A DNA stretch of 37,493 bases, taken from NCBI GenBank assembly GCA_958442925.1, contig CAUCIO010000003.1, positions 1 through 37,493 of the forward strand, in the 5' to 3' direction. Source of the stretch: an uncultured Clostridium sp. (GTDB lineage: Bacteria > Bacillota > Clostridia > Lachnospirales > Lachnospiraceae). The position numbers and the translations under genes were made by a program. The notes under the pieces were generated by a model. It was not told the origin of the DNA and made no database searches. It saw only the letters and a program-made list of their open reading frames with translations. Positions 1 through 7,604 of the stretch are shown here, piece by piece; the first letter of the stretch is position 1, and each line of letters begins with the position of its first letter.

Positions 1-9
1 TCCTTCTCT

Positions 10-38
10 ATTTTAGTCCGCCTTCTTCCAGATGTCAA
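10..38 (-). promoter_or_regulatory. sigma-A promoter reading left out of the window
   Basis: On the minus strand a perfect -35 box TTGACA (33-38) is followed after exactly 17 bases by TAAAAT (10-15), one mismatch from the consensus -10. The transcript would start at about position 1-5 and run out of the window, so the gene it serves is not visible. The CIRCE operator at 46-72 lies 7 bases upstream of the -35 box, which suggests a heat-shock or chaperone gene (inference). Confidence 0.7.
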
Positions 39-45
39 TAGAAAA

Positions 46-72
46 TCAGCACTCATTTGAATTGAGTGCTAA
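46..72. promoter_or_regulatory. CIRCE element (HrcA operator)
   Basis: The sequence is TCAGCACTC, nine bases, GAGTGCTAA. The known CIRCE consensus is TTAGCACTC-N9-GAGTGCTAA, so 17 of 18 arm bases match and the spacer is exactly nine. CIRCE is bound by the heat-shock repressor HrcA. Here it sits just upstream of a leftward promoter (10-38) rather than over or after the start point. The rightward promoter at 140-168 is too far away for direct occlusion. The controlled gene is most likely a chaperone or small heat-shock gene left of the window. Confidence 0.85.
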
Positions 73-139
73 TAATTTATCTGTTCCAGTCGTTAGCACC
101 CTGGAAATTCTTACAATTTTTTTCATTTTTTCTCTTCCA

Positions 140-168
140 TTGACTTTTCAATCCTGGGTTTTTATAAT
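140..168 (+). promoter_or_regulatory. sigma-A promoter of the M14 carboxypeptidase gene
   Basis: TTGACT at 140-145, a 17-base spacer and a perfect TATAAT at 163-168. The start codon at 213 is about 38 bases downstream of the expected transcription start, and an AGGAGG ribosome binding site lies in that leader just before the gene. Confidence 0.7.
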
Positions 169-212
169 GAATTTGTTTCAACAAACTGACTGAATCAGGA
201 GGCTTACACAAT

Positions 213-1391
213 ATGAAATACAGAACAAAAACATTCAGATATGGACTTGCGGGTATTCTCTCTCTGGCCATGGCAGCTGCCCCTGCGGGAAGCTCCCTGC
301 CGGGATTTCTGCCTTCCAGCGCCCTGACTGCTTATGCAGGACCGGCAGAGGAGGCTACTGTTTCCTCTGATGAACCCACAGGACCGGCTGCCCTGGGAGA
401 AACCCAGGGGCTGAGCTCCTCCAACTATTACAACGTGCGTCTGAGCGATCCCATTGTAAGGCCTGCGGATAAATATTCCTACGAGCAGATGGAACAGGAT
501 ATCCACTCCCTGAAAAACCGCTACCCCAATCAGATGACTGTCAATATCATCGGCCAGTCGGCTGACGGACGAAATCTCTATGATATTATTATCGGAAATT
601 CCTCTGCCTCTGAGCACATTTTATTCCAGGGCGCTATCCATGCCAGAGAGTATATTAATGTGCCTCTGATGATGCAGCAGCTGGAATATCTGCTGGCCTG
701 CCAGAATACAGGAACCTTTGAGGGAAAAAATCTTTCAGAAATGCTGGGCCAGACAGCGGTTCATTTCGTGCCTCTGGTGAATCCAGACGGCATTGCCATC
801 AGCCAGAACGGAGACAGCGCCATCCGTTCCCCGGAGCTTCGGGCGCAGATCCAGGCCTGCTATGAGCAGGACAAAGCCGACGGACGGACGACAGCTGACT
901 ATGAAACCTATTTAAAACGGTGGAAAAGCAATGGACGGGGCGTAGATTTGAACCACAACTTTGACGCGGGCTGGAATACATTAAAGACTGTGGAACATCC
1001 TTCCTCCACAGACTACAAAGGGACTTCTCCCCTCTCTGAGCCGGAGTCCCAGGCTTTAGCCGCTCTGACAAACCAGTATCCCTTCTCTGTCTGCATTAAC
1101 TATCACGCCATGGGGCAGGTTATCTACTGGGATACAGAACAGAACCGGCAGACTGCTGCCTCACGGGAGCTGGCAGAGCTTGTCTCTAAGCACAACGGCT
1201 ACCAGATTCTGGGCAGCAAAGGTGTAGGCGGATACAAAGACTGGCTCCAGCAGAGAGAAAATTCCATTCCAGGCATCACCATTGAAGTAGGAAAATCAGC
1301 ATGCCCGGTTAATTTCACAGAGTACGAGACTATCCGTGAGCAGAACGAAGCCGTTCCAGGACTGGTTATCCAATATGTGATTTCCCATTAG
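213..1391 (+). CDS. secreted M14 family zinc carboxypeptidase
   Basis: A 392-residue exported metallopeptidase expected to remove C-terminal residues from peptides or cell-wall peptides outside the cell. The first 42 residues form a signal peptide (basic start, hydrophobic stretch, cleavage probably after AYA). The M14 zinc site is visible: HxxE at H143/E146 (HAREY), the third ligand H298 in INYHAMG and the catalytic Glu E358 in GITIEVGK. The substrate-binding block GVDLNHNFDAGW (243-254) and VNPDG (189-193) are also present. The family is thus clear, but sequence alone does not separate a peptide carboxypeptidase from a gamma-D-glutamyl-diamino-acid (muropeptide) peptidase. The gene has its own promoter at 140-168 and stands alone; the next gene is convergent. 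Confidence 0.9.
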   Translation: MKYRTKTFRYGLAGILSLAMAAAPAGSSLPGFLPSSALTAYAGPAEEATVSSDEPTGPAALGETQGLSSSNYYNVRLSDPIVRPADKYSYEQMEQDIHSLKNRYPNQMTVNIIGQSADGRNLYDIIIGNSSASEHILFQGAIHAREYINVPLMMQQLEYLLACQNTGTFEGKNLSEMLGQTAVHFVPLVNPDGIAISQNGDSAIRSPELRAQIQACYEQDKADGRTTADYETYLKRWKSNGRGVDLNHNFDAGWNTLKTVEHPSSTDYKGTSPLSEPESQALAALTNQYPFSVCINYHAMGQVIYWDTEQNRQTAASRELAELVSKHNGYQILGSKGVGGYKDWLQQRENSIPGITIEVGKSACPVNFTEYETIREQNEAVPGLVIQYVISH

Positions 1392-1463
1392 ACCATAGAA
1401 TATCCAGAAGAAAAGAGGAAACGTTCTGCACGCTCCAATGAAAGCCGCTGCAAAACTTTTCCT

Positions 1464-1961
1464 TTACTTTTCCTCAAAGGGAATGCCCTTCTGCTTCAGA
1501 AATGCCTTTACAGCCCCGTCCCACTCATGTTCCAGAGTCTTATCCAGGGTAAAGCGGCTGACTGAGGTTCCTGTGACGCAGAAGAGGACTTTTTCCTCGT
1601 AGCGGATATTCAGGTACAAGCCATTTACCTCTGACGGCGAAAAGCCTGTCTGTCTTTCCGCCAGAAAGGCATCCCTGGCCCTGTCGGAAAGCTGCAGTAC
1701 AATGTGGAAACTTTCCGGCAGGCGTTTTCCCCTGATCAGTGAAAAGCAGAAGGGGCGCAGAACGCTCCAGGCTGAAAATTCCCCGATTTCCTTCTCTTCC
1801 TTTTCCTCTGCTGAATAGTAATCCGGCCGAATCCGGCCGTCTATCTGAAAGCTGTTAAACGTCACAATCTGCGCTTCCCTGAGCAGGAAACGGTCAAATG
1901 TGTTTCCTATAAACAGCTGTCTTGTAAATTCTTTCAGTTCTTCTATCTGAAGCGATATCAT
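1464..1961 (-). CDS. DUF5721-like protein of unknown function
   Basis: A 165-residue soluble protein without signal peptide, membrane segment or recognisable catalytic motif. The start is placed at ATG 1961 because GGAGG lies 8 bases upstream; a TTG codon 15 bases further up would put this site inside the gene. The N-terminal pattern, with LFIGNTFDRFLLREA followed by TFNSFQIDGR, is what I recall for DUF5721 proteins, which are nearly confined to Lachnospiraceae; that assignment is from memory. The rest is mixed alpha/beta with several charged turns. It is divergent from the M18 aminopeptidase gene and convergent with the M14 gene, so context gives no function. Confidence 0.7.
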   Translation of the reverse strand: MISLQIEELKEFTRQLFIGNTFDRFLLREAQIVTFNSFQIDGRIRPDYYSAEEKEEKEIGEFSAWSVLRPFCFSLIRGKRLPESFHIVLQLSDRARDAFLAERQTGFSPSEVNGLYLNIRYEEKVLFCVTGTSVSRFTLDKTLEHEWDGAVKAFLKQKGIPFEEK

Positions 1962-1976
1962 TTTTTCTTCCTCCAA

Positions 1977-2184
1977 TGTCTGCTTCGCTATACTCGCTCA
2001 AACCGGCGCAGGTATACTATCTGTGATATCATCTGTCATATTATACCATATCAGCAGGAAAACAAGCGGCTGAGAAGCAGACATTTGTTTTCACCTGATA
2101 TGGTAACGACAAAATATTTTAGCTGCCAAAGGCAGCGGCAGATGTGCGCAGCACAGCTGCATTTTGGAGTTATTATACCATATC
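1977..2184. repeat. nested inverted-repeat element between divergent genes
   Basis: This gap holds layered repeats and no gene. TACCATATC occurs at 2044-2052 and again at 2176-2184, with its reverse complement GATATGGTA at 2097-2105. Thus 2097-2184 is an 88-base unit with 9-base terminal inverted repeats, and 2044-2105 forms a second imperfect hairpin. Inside the unit are GCTGC-CAAAG-GCAGC and another GCAG...CTGC pairing. A further 10-base inverted repeat links TGTCTGCTTC (1977-1986) with GAAGCAGACA (2074-2083). The form resembles a MITE or REP-like palindromic unit. Confidence 0.55.
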
Positions 2185-2211
2185 TGCGACTTCTCTTCCA
2201 TACAGTTGCAG

Positions 2212-2240
2212 TTGCAAAAAAACGCTATTTTATTTATACT
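2212..2240 (+). promoter_or_regulatory. promoter of the M18 aminopeptidase gene
   Basis: TTGCAA (2212-2217), a 17-base spacer and TATACT (2235-2240). The gene starts at 2278 with AGGAGG at 2261-2266. The promoter lies only 28 bases after the repeat element that ends at 2184. Confidence 0.5.
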
Positions 2241-2277
2241 TTTATATGAATACAGAAATTAGGAGGACTTTCACGCA

Positions 2278-3573
2278 ATGGAACAGTATAAAAATGACTT
2301 AAACGGGCTGACAGAACTGCTGGAAGCAGGTGTGTCTCCCCTTCATACGATTCGATATTCTATGGATTTACTGGAAAGCCACGGCTTTACAGAGCTGCCT
2401 TTAGATAAAGCCTGGTCCTTAGAGCCTGGGAAGGGCTATTTTGTCAATGCCTTCGACACCACTCTCATCGGCTTTACAGTAGGAGAGGACGCTGCGGAGC
2501 ATCCCCGCTTCCGCATCGCTTCCTCCCACACAGACTGGCCCTGCCTGATGGTAAAACCTTCCCCTGAGATTTCTGCTGAGGGTTACGCGAAGCTGAACGT
2601 AGCAGTCTATGGAGGTCCGATTTTAACCACCTGGCTCGACCGTCCCCTCTCTTTAGCAGGAAAAGTATGCACGGTTTCTGAGGATCCATTCCATCCACAG
2701 GTCCATCTGGTAGACTTTAAGAGACCGCTTTTGACAGTTCCCAACCTGGCGATCCACTTTAACCGGGAAGTAAACAACGGTGTGGCCTTAAATCCTCAGA
2801 TCGATATGCAGCCCATCCTGGCCATGCTGGACGAGACTCTGAATAAAGACAGCTTCTTCCTGGATCTGGTGGCAGAGGAACTTCAGGTAAAGAGAGAGGA
2901 TATTTTAGATTACGAATTCTATATTTATAACTGTGATATGCCTCAGACACTGGGCATTCACAACGAATTTTTATCTGCTCCCCGTCTGGACAACCTGACC
3001 AGCGTTCACGCCTGCTTAAGCGGTGTAATGGAAAGCAGCAGAAAACACGGTATCTGTGTGGCTGCCCTCTATGACAATGAGGAAATCGGAAGCAGCACCA
3101 AACAGGGCGCAGCTTCTCCGCTGACAGACAGAATCCTGGAAAAAATTTATTTAAGCCTGGGATACAGCCGAAACGATTTCCTGGATGCCCTGTTCGGCGG
3201 CTTCCTGCTCTCTCTGGATGTAGCTCATGCCTACCATCCAAACAAGGGAGAAAAATACGACCCTAAGGATCGTGTCCTGTTAAACGATGGCGTAGCTTTA
3301 AAACTGGCGGTAAATCAGGCCTATGCCACAGACGCTTCCCATGTCAGCGTCATAGAGGGTATCTGCCGCGCTCACAAAATTCCCTATAAGAAATTCTCCA
3401 ACCGATCTGATGTTAAAGGCGGATCCACTCTGGGAAGTATTTCTTCCTGCCTGTTGACCATGCCGGCTGTGGACGCAGGAGTCGCCCTCCTGGCCATGCA
3501 TTCCTCAAGGGAAATGATGGGTGTTAAGGATCAGTGGGCTCTGGCCGAGCTGGCACGTCAGTTCCTGGCTTAA
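2278..3573 (+). CDS. apeB: M18 family aminopeptidase
   Basis: A 431-residue cytosolic metallo-aminopeptidase, the usual length for the M18 family, which removes N-terminal (often acidic or neutral) residues in peptide recycling. The two-metal site is readable: H84 and D86 in SSHTDWP, the bridging Asp in APRLDNL, the catalytic Glu pair in DNEEIGSSTKQGA, and LDVAHAYHPN, matching the family's D-x-AHAxHPN block. MMGVKDQ near the C terminus is the typical end block. No signal peptide. The gene has its own promoter and AGGAGG site and is followed by a strong hairpin at 3633-3690, so it is probably monocistronic. The symbol is used for the family; the substrate is not shown. Confidence 0.9.
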   Translation: MEQYKNDLNGLTELLEAGVSPLHTIRYSMDLLESHGFTELPLDKAWSLEPGKGYFVNAFDTTLIGFTVGEDAAEHPRFRIASSHTDWPCLMVKPSPEISAEGYAKLNVAVYGGPILTTWLDRPLSLAGKVCTVSEDPFHPQVHLVDFKRPLLTVPNLAIHFNREVNNGVALNPQIDMQPILAMLDETLNKDSFFLDLVAEELQVKREDILDYEFYIYNCDMPQTLGIHNEFLSAPRLDNLTSVHACLSGVMESSRKHGICVAALYDNEEIGSSTKQGAASPLTDRILEKIYLSLGYSRNDFLDALFGGFLLSLDVAHAYHPNKGEKYDPKDRVLLNDGVALKLAVNQAYATDASHVSVIEGICRAHKIPYKKFSNRSDVKGGSTLGSISSCLLTMPAVDAGVALLAMHSSREMMGVKDQWALAELARQFLA

Positions 3574-3599
3574 AAAGGACTATATAAGAAAGATTTCTT

Positions 3600-3690
3600 G
3601 TTCCACTTAAAGTCAAAAGAAATGTAATTTAAAACGGCGAAGAAACAGTTCCTGTTCTATTTAAAGTCACCGAACTGTTTCTTCGCCGTT
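3600..3690. terminator. long perfect hairpin with direct repeat after the M18 gene
   Basis: AACGGCGAAGAAACAGTTC (3633-3651) pairs perfectly over 19 bases with 3672-3690, leaving a 20-base loop. A 16-base direct repeat of form GTTCYAYTTAAAGTCA occurs at 3600-3615 and again inside the loop at 3654-3669 (14 of 16 identical). The position between two converging genes fits a bidirectional terminator, but there is no clean U-tract and the arms are longer than usual, so a repeat-derived element is the alternative. Confidence 0.55.
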
Positions 3691-3717
3691 AAAAGTACAT
3701 GCCTCCATGTAAAACAA

Positions 3718-3733
3718 CCCGGCTTTTACCGGG
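3718..3733 (-). terminator. hairpin overlapping the nagZ stop codon
   Basis: On the minus strand CCCGG, loop, CCGGG is followed by TTGTTTT. The TAA stop codon of the NagZ-like gene lies in the loop. It is a short Rho-independent terminator candidate for the leftward maf-HAD-lipoprotein-NagZ operon. Confidence 0.45.
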
Positions 3734-5084
3734 CTGCTTCTCTTTCCATATTTTTCTCTGCCTTCAGAGTCAGTATCCGCAGAACCGACTCTTCAATTCG
3801 CTTTTCAGTCAGCGTTCCATTCTCCACTGCGCCCTTTACAGCCTGTACAGCTGTGTCAAAATCCTCCGGCATGAGAATCATATCAACGCCTGCCAGAAGA
3901 GCGGACACAGCGGCCTCACCGCTGTCGTACTCTGTTGTCACAGCTCCCATATTCATGGCGTCTGTAATGATGATTCCTTCAAACCCCAGCTGCTTTCTCA
4001 GCACGTCTGTCAGCAGTGTTTTGGAAAAAACAGCCGGACGGCCGTCCCCGTCAATCTCTGGAACGCTGATATGGCCTGCCATGACAAAATCAGCTCCGCT
4101 CTTTATCCCTGCGGCAAAGGGCAGGAATTCTGTTTCCGAAAGTTCCTCTAAGGTTCTGTGAAGCACAGGCTTCGTCTCATGACTGTCTTCTGCCGTGCCT
4201 CCATGACCTGGAAAGTGCTTCAGAACTGGGCTGACTCCGTGGCGCTTCAGGCCTTTCACCTCCTCGGAAACCATGCGGGATACCAGCTCTGCATCAGAGC
4301 CAAAGGAACGCCTGACGACTACTGTATTATCCTGATTCGTGAGCACGTCTGCCACCGGGGCAAAATCTACGTCAAAGCCTAAATCCGCCAGATATTTTCC
4401 TATCGTATCTCCCACCTCAAAGGCCTTCGCCTTGTCATTGGAAGCTCCTATTTTACTCATATCCGGAAATGCAGCCAGAGAAAATCCCTCTTTTCCGCTG
4501 ATTCGGGCCACCTGGCCTCCCTCCTCGTCCACTGCCAGAAAAGGCGGCAGTCCGCTTCTCTCTTCTCCGTACTGGGCTGTCTTTGAGAGCATCTCCCTGG
4601 TCTGATCCTCATCCCTTAAATTCTGGCTGAAATAAACGATTCCTCCGGCTGGACGTTCCCAAACCGCGTCCTTTGTGGCTTCCCCAGCCATGTAAACCTC
4701 ATCAAATCCAGTCAGCGCCTCCGGCGTCACCATAAACAGCTGAAAAATCTTTTCCTCCAGAGTCATGGAGGAGAGGATATCTTCTGCAGATACAGCAGAC
4801 TGGGCGGCAGCCTTATCCTTCTCATTTTTCTCTGCGGAAGTTTCCGGAATTTCTTCCGGCCCTGTACCTGTCTCGTCTCCAGGAAGCAGCTCCGGATATA
4901 TAGTCCTGGCCTCCTCCCGCCCCGTATCTTTTCTTCCTGTCAGCGCTCCTGCTGCAGCTAAAACTGCGGCTGCCAGAACTGCCAGGGTCAGAAGCAGAAA
5001 CCGCTTTCTTCTGTCGTCCTGACGCCTTCTTCTGCTCCTCGCCCTGGAACGCCTTCTTCTCTGTCTTACCTGTTCGTCATTCAT
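3726..5084 (-). CDS. nagZ: GH3 beta-N-acetylhexosaminidase, NagZ-like, membrane-anchored
   Basis: About 452 residues. It should hydrolyse terminal beta-N-acetylglucosamine, as in peptidoglycan turnover. The N terminus is very rich in Arg (residues 7-29) followed by one hydrophobic segment (about 30-50), then an acidic linker to residue 95, so the enzyme is probably anchored by the N terminus with the GH3 domain outside. The NagZ signature KHFPGHGGTAEDSH (about 290-303), with the His-Asp pair used for general acid-base catalysis, and FDVDFAPVADV are intact; the nucleophile is probably the Asp of IITDAMNMGAV. The start is the ATG at 5084, whose first base is the last base of the preceding TGA; GTG one codon earlier is possible. 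Translationally coupled to the lipoprotein gene. Confidence 0.88.
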   Translation of the reverse strand: MNDEQVRQRRRRSRARSRRRRQDDRRKRFLLLTLAVLAAAVLAAAGALTGRKDTGREEARTIYPELLPGDETGTGPEEIPETSAEKNEKDKAAAQSAVSAEDILSSMTLEEKIFQLFMVTPEALTGFDEVYMAGEATKDAVWERPAGGIVYFSQNLRDEDQTREMLSKTAQYGEERSGLPPFLAVDEEGGQVARISGKEGFSLAAFPDMSKIGASNDKAKAFEVGDTIGKYLADLGFDVDFAPVADVLTNQDNTVVVRRSFGSDAELVSRMVSEEVKGLKRHGVSPVLKHFPGHGGTAEDSHETKPVLHRTLEELSETEFLPFAAGIKSGADFVMAGHISVPEIDGDGRPAVFSKTLLTDVLRKQLGFEGIIITDAMNMGAVTTEYDSGEAAVSALLAGVDMILMPEDFDTAVQAVKGAVENGTLTEKRIEESVLRILTLKAEKNMEREAAR

Positions 5085-6079
5085 CACTGCTCTCCCAGCT
5101 GCTCTGTCTGAATTAACGTATGCTTCCTGTAAATCTCAAAAAAGTCAGCGTTCTCTGCACAGACTTCCCCGCTGAGAGTCAGAGATTCCCAGTCCTTCAC
5201 AGAATCGTTCAGAGTAATCTTCTCCTTAAAGCCGCTGTAAATGTCCTGAAAAGCCTTCTGCCGTCTGGCGTCATAAATCTGGAGCTTTCTTTGGGCTGTA
5301 GCTTCCTGATCGTAATCATTGTCGCAGCGGATAACGCAGTATTCTCCCTCATCCTCCACAACTGAACTGATATCTCCCGTCTCCAGGGCAAAGGCGGCGC
5401 AGTCGTAATCCTCTCCTTTTTCTGCCCGTCCAAGCTTTACAGAAGACACCTCCAGACCTTCAGACGCAGCTGCCTTCTCCAGAGAAGTTCCCACCTCCAC
5501 CCTGTCTGACACAGCCTGGGCCGCCTCCTGAGCCTTTGTTCTCACCTCTGAAATTTCAATTACCTTCGCTTCGCTGTCGCTGACTTCCATATCCAGATCC
5601 TTTGTCAGTTCTCCCACAGTTTTATTAGCCAGGCAGTAATCGTGAAACATCGTATGAACCGACGTCTCATCCACACCCATGCAGGCAATATCCTCCGGTG
5701 TCAGCGCAGCCATATATTCCTCCGCAGCCTGAGACATGGCCTCCTTCTCCTCTTCCGTCAGAGAAATACTTCTTTCCTCTGCTAACAGAGTTAAAATTTT
5801 CAGCTCGTCCATAAAGCTTTTCAGCTGCTCTTTTGCATACTCCTCAAAGGTTTTTCCAGATTCATCCACCTGAGCAGACCAAATCTGGGCTGTACACAGC
5901 TTTTCGCAGGTATTTTTCTGAGACATGGCCGCTATCATAATTTCCGGCAGGCCATAACCTGCCTCTCCGCCCATTCCTGCCAGGATAGACTCTGCCTTCT
6001 GGCATCCGGTCAGGAAAAGGGACAGCGAAATCAGAATGGCCGCAGCTGTCCTGAGGTTCCATTTTTTTCTTCTGCTCAT
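5084..6079 (-). CDS. PrsA/SurA-like peptidyl-prolyl isomerase lipoprotein
   Basis: A 331-residue predicted lipoprotein: basic start, hydrophobic segment and lipobox LTGC with the lipid-bearing Cys at 26. The following region is helical and charged like the SurA/PrsA N-terminal chaperone domain, then comes a region (about 190-260, containing GDISSVVEDEGEYCVIRCDN) that resembles the end of a parvulin-type isomerase domain. The classic parvulin motifs are weak, so isomerase activity is uncertain. The likely role is as an extracytoplasmic folding factor, possibly serving the NagZ-like enzyme encoded 1 base downstream. A good GGAGG site precedes the ATG. Third gene of the operon beginning with maf. 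Confidence 0.72.
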   Translation of the reverse strand: MSRRKKWNLRTAAAILISLSLFLTGCQKAESILAGMGGEAGYGLPEIMIAAMSQKNTCEKLCTAQIWSAQVDESGKTFEEYAKEQLKSFMDELKILTLLAEERSISLTEEEKEAMSQAAEEYMAALTPEDIACMGVDETSVHTMFHDYCLANKTVGELTKDLDMEVSDSEAKVIEISEVRTKAQEAAQAVSDRVEVGTSLEKAAASEGLEVSSVKLGRAEKGEDYDCAAFALETGDISSVVEDEGEYCVIRCDNDYDQEATAQRKLQIYDARRQKAFQDIYSGFKEKITLNDSVKDWESLTLSGEVCAENADFFEIYRKHTLIQTEQLGEQ

Positions 6080-6092
6080 TCTTCCTCCTTTG

Positions 6093-6111
6093 CTGACAGT
6101 CCTTCTGTCAG
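6093..6111. other. small hairpin between two operon genes
   Basis: CTGACAG, five bases, CTGTCAG: a perfect 7-base stem directly after the stop codon of the HAD gene and before the ribosome binding site of the lipoprotein gene. It lacks a U-tract, so an mRNA-stability or partial attenuation role is more likely than full termination. Confidence 0.35.
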
Positions 6112-6112
6112 G

Positions 6113-6901
6113 CTAAAGCAGCGTTTTTAAAATTTTTAAAACGCCGTCCCTTACGTTGGTGTCTGCCTGGAAGCGGGCAGCCTGCTTTACCTCCGGTCTG
6201 GCATTGCCTACTGCAAAGCTGTAATAGGCTCTGTTTAACATCTCCACATCGTTTAACTGATCTCCAAAGGCCATGGTCTCCTCCGGAGCGATGCCAAGGC
6301 TCTCCTGAAGTGTTTTCACCGCCTCTCCTTTATTGACTTCCAAAGCCATGCAGTCCATCCACATATCTCCGGAAATCGTAATCTTCATCCTGTCGCTGTA
6401 CTTCTCCCAGAAGGCGTTTGCCTCTGTCTGGATATCGGATTTTTTGTAGGCTGCTACCTTAATGATGGAATCATCTACTTTCGTCACGTCCTCCACCTGA
6501 ACCACGTCAAAATGGTAGCCGTCCCTTACCCAGTCAATAAATTCCTGATTTTTTGTCTCCATATAAGCGTGACTGGCTCCGCTTATAACCAGATCCAGAT
6601 TAGGATTCTTTCTGATATCTGCAATCAGCTCCAAAGCGTCTGTTCTCTCCATGGGATAGAGGAACAGATTTCTGCCCAGGCAGCCCAGATAGGCGCCGTT
6701 TTCTGCAATGTAAAAAATCTCTTTTCCAATAGGGGCAAAAGTATATTCAATACTGGCTGCCTGACGCCCGCTGGCTGCTGCAAAATGGATCTGTTTTTCT
6801 TTCTTCAGCCGCATAATTACATCAAACAGTTCTTTATTTATCTGGTTTTCTCCATCCCGAACCAGAGTTCCGTCTATATCGGATACTATCAGCTTAATCA
6901 T
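6113..6901 (-). CDS. Cof-type HAD-IIB phosphatase
   Basis: A 262-residue cytosolic HAD-superfamily hydrolase. Motif I is SDIDGTLV (nucleophile Asp8 and Asp10). Motif IV is FGDQLNDVEML, where Cof proteins usually have GDxxNDxxM. The central insertion of about 100 residues is the type IIB cap, and the length fits the family. Members dephosphorylate sugar phosphates, nucleotides or cofactors; the substrate cannot be told from sequence. Its ATG overlaps the end of maf by four bases (ATGA), so it is translationally coupled to it. Confidence 0.88.
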   Translation of the reverse strand: MIKLIVSDIDGTLVRDGENQINKELFDVIMRLKKEKQIHFAAASGRQAASIEYTFAPIGKEIFYIAENGAYLGCLGRNLFLYPMERTDALELIADIRKNPNLDLVISGASHAYMETKNQEFIDWVRDGYHFDVVQVEDVTKVDDSIIKVAAYKKSDIQTEANAFWEKYSDRMKITISGDMWMDCMALEVNKGEAVKTLQESLGIAPEETMAFGDQLNDVEMLNRAYYSFAVGNARPEVKQAARFQADTNVRDGVLKILKTLL

Positions 6902-7524
6902 ATCGTTTCCTCCGCCAGTTCTCTCAGTTTTTGATAAGTTCTGCCAGCTGGAAGTCCCACAACGCTGGTATAAGAACCGTTTATGCCCTCAATAAAGGAG
7001 GCAAATACTCCCTGAACGGCATAGGCCCCTGCCTTGTCCATGGATTCCCCACAGGAAATATACTCTTCTATCTCCCCTTCTGTCAGGGGAGCCACCGACA
7101 CGTCTGTCTTTTCTGCAAAGGTAATCTCTCTGCCTCTGTACAGAATCGTAACGCCTGTATAAACCTGGTGTACGCGGCCGGAAAGCAGCCGGATCATCCG
7201 TTTTGCGTCCTCCTCATCTCCGGGCTTTCCGAGAATCTCCCCATCGACTGCCACAATCGTATCCGCACCGATCACTGCAAAGCTGCCCTGCGCTTCCCTC
7301 TGATAGCGTCTGCATACGTCCTCCGCCTTCTGTCTGGACAGTTCCTTAACAATCTGTTCCGGCTCATCAGACGTAATGTGTTCCTCTACCTGGGACGGCA
7401 TAATCACCGCTTCAATCCCTATCTGCTTTAAAATATCCCGTCTTCTTGGAGAAGCGGATGCCAGCACTACCGGAAAAGAAAAAACTTTCCAGATAGACGA
7501 TGCATATTGATTATATTCTGTCAT
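6898..7524 (-). CDS. maf: Maf family nucleoside triphosphate pyrophosphatase
   Basis: A 208-residue Maf/Ham1-like enzyme that hydrolyses non-canonical or m5-type nucleoside triphosphates and is linked to septum formation. The N-terminal substrate loop LASASPRRRDIL (21-32) and the central GADTIVAVDGEILGKP block with the catalytic acidic residues are clear. It is slightly longer at the N terminus than usual (about 15 extra residues), and the AGGAG 9 bases before the ATG supports that start. First gene of the leftward four-gene operon, with a promoter at 7560-7588. Confidence 0.9.
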   Translation of the reverse strand: MTEYNQYASSIWKVFSFPVVLASASPRRRDILKQIGIEAVIMPSQVEEHITSDEPEQIVKELSRQKAEDVCRRYQREAQGSFAVIGADTIVAVDGEILGKPGDEEDAKRMIRLLSGRVHQVYTGVTILYRGREITFAEKTDVSVAPLTEGEIEEYISCGESMDKAGAYAVQGVFASFIEGINGSYTSVVGLPAGRTYQKLRELAEETI

Positions 7525-7559
7525 ACATGAAATCTCCTGTTCTCTTTGCTGTCCTTTCT

Positions 7560-7588
7560 TTTATACCACAAAAACAAAAGTCTGGCAA
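7560..7588 (-). promoter_or_regulatory. promoter of the maf-HAD-lipoprotein-NagZ operon
   Basis: Minus strand: TTGCCA (7583-7588, five of six matches), a 17-base spacer and TATAAA (7560-7565, five of six). It lies just ahead of the maf start and after the stop codon of the EndoQ-helicase gene. Confidence 0.6.
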
Positions 7589-7604
7589 ACCCGGAAAGCT
7601 CCAT

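Noticed and set aside
3631..3690. CRISPR repeat
   Set aside because: Only one inverted repeat and one direct repeat pair are present, with no regular spacing and no cas genes in the window.
3699..4161. Rightward open frames of about 100-150 codons over the NagZ gene
   Set aside because: They lie antisense to a well-conserved GH3 gene, have no ribosome site and no recognisable protein features.
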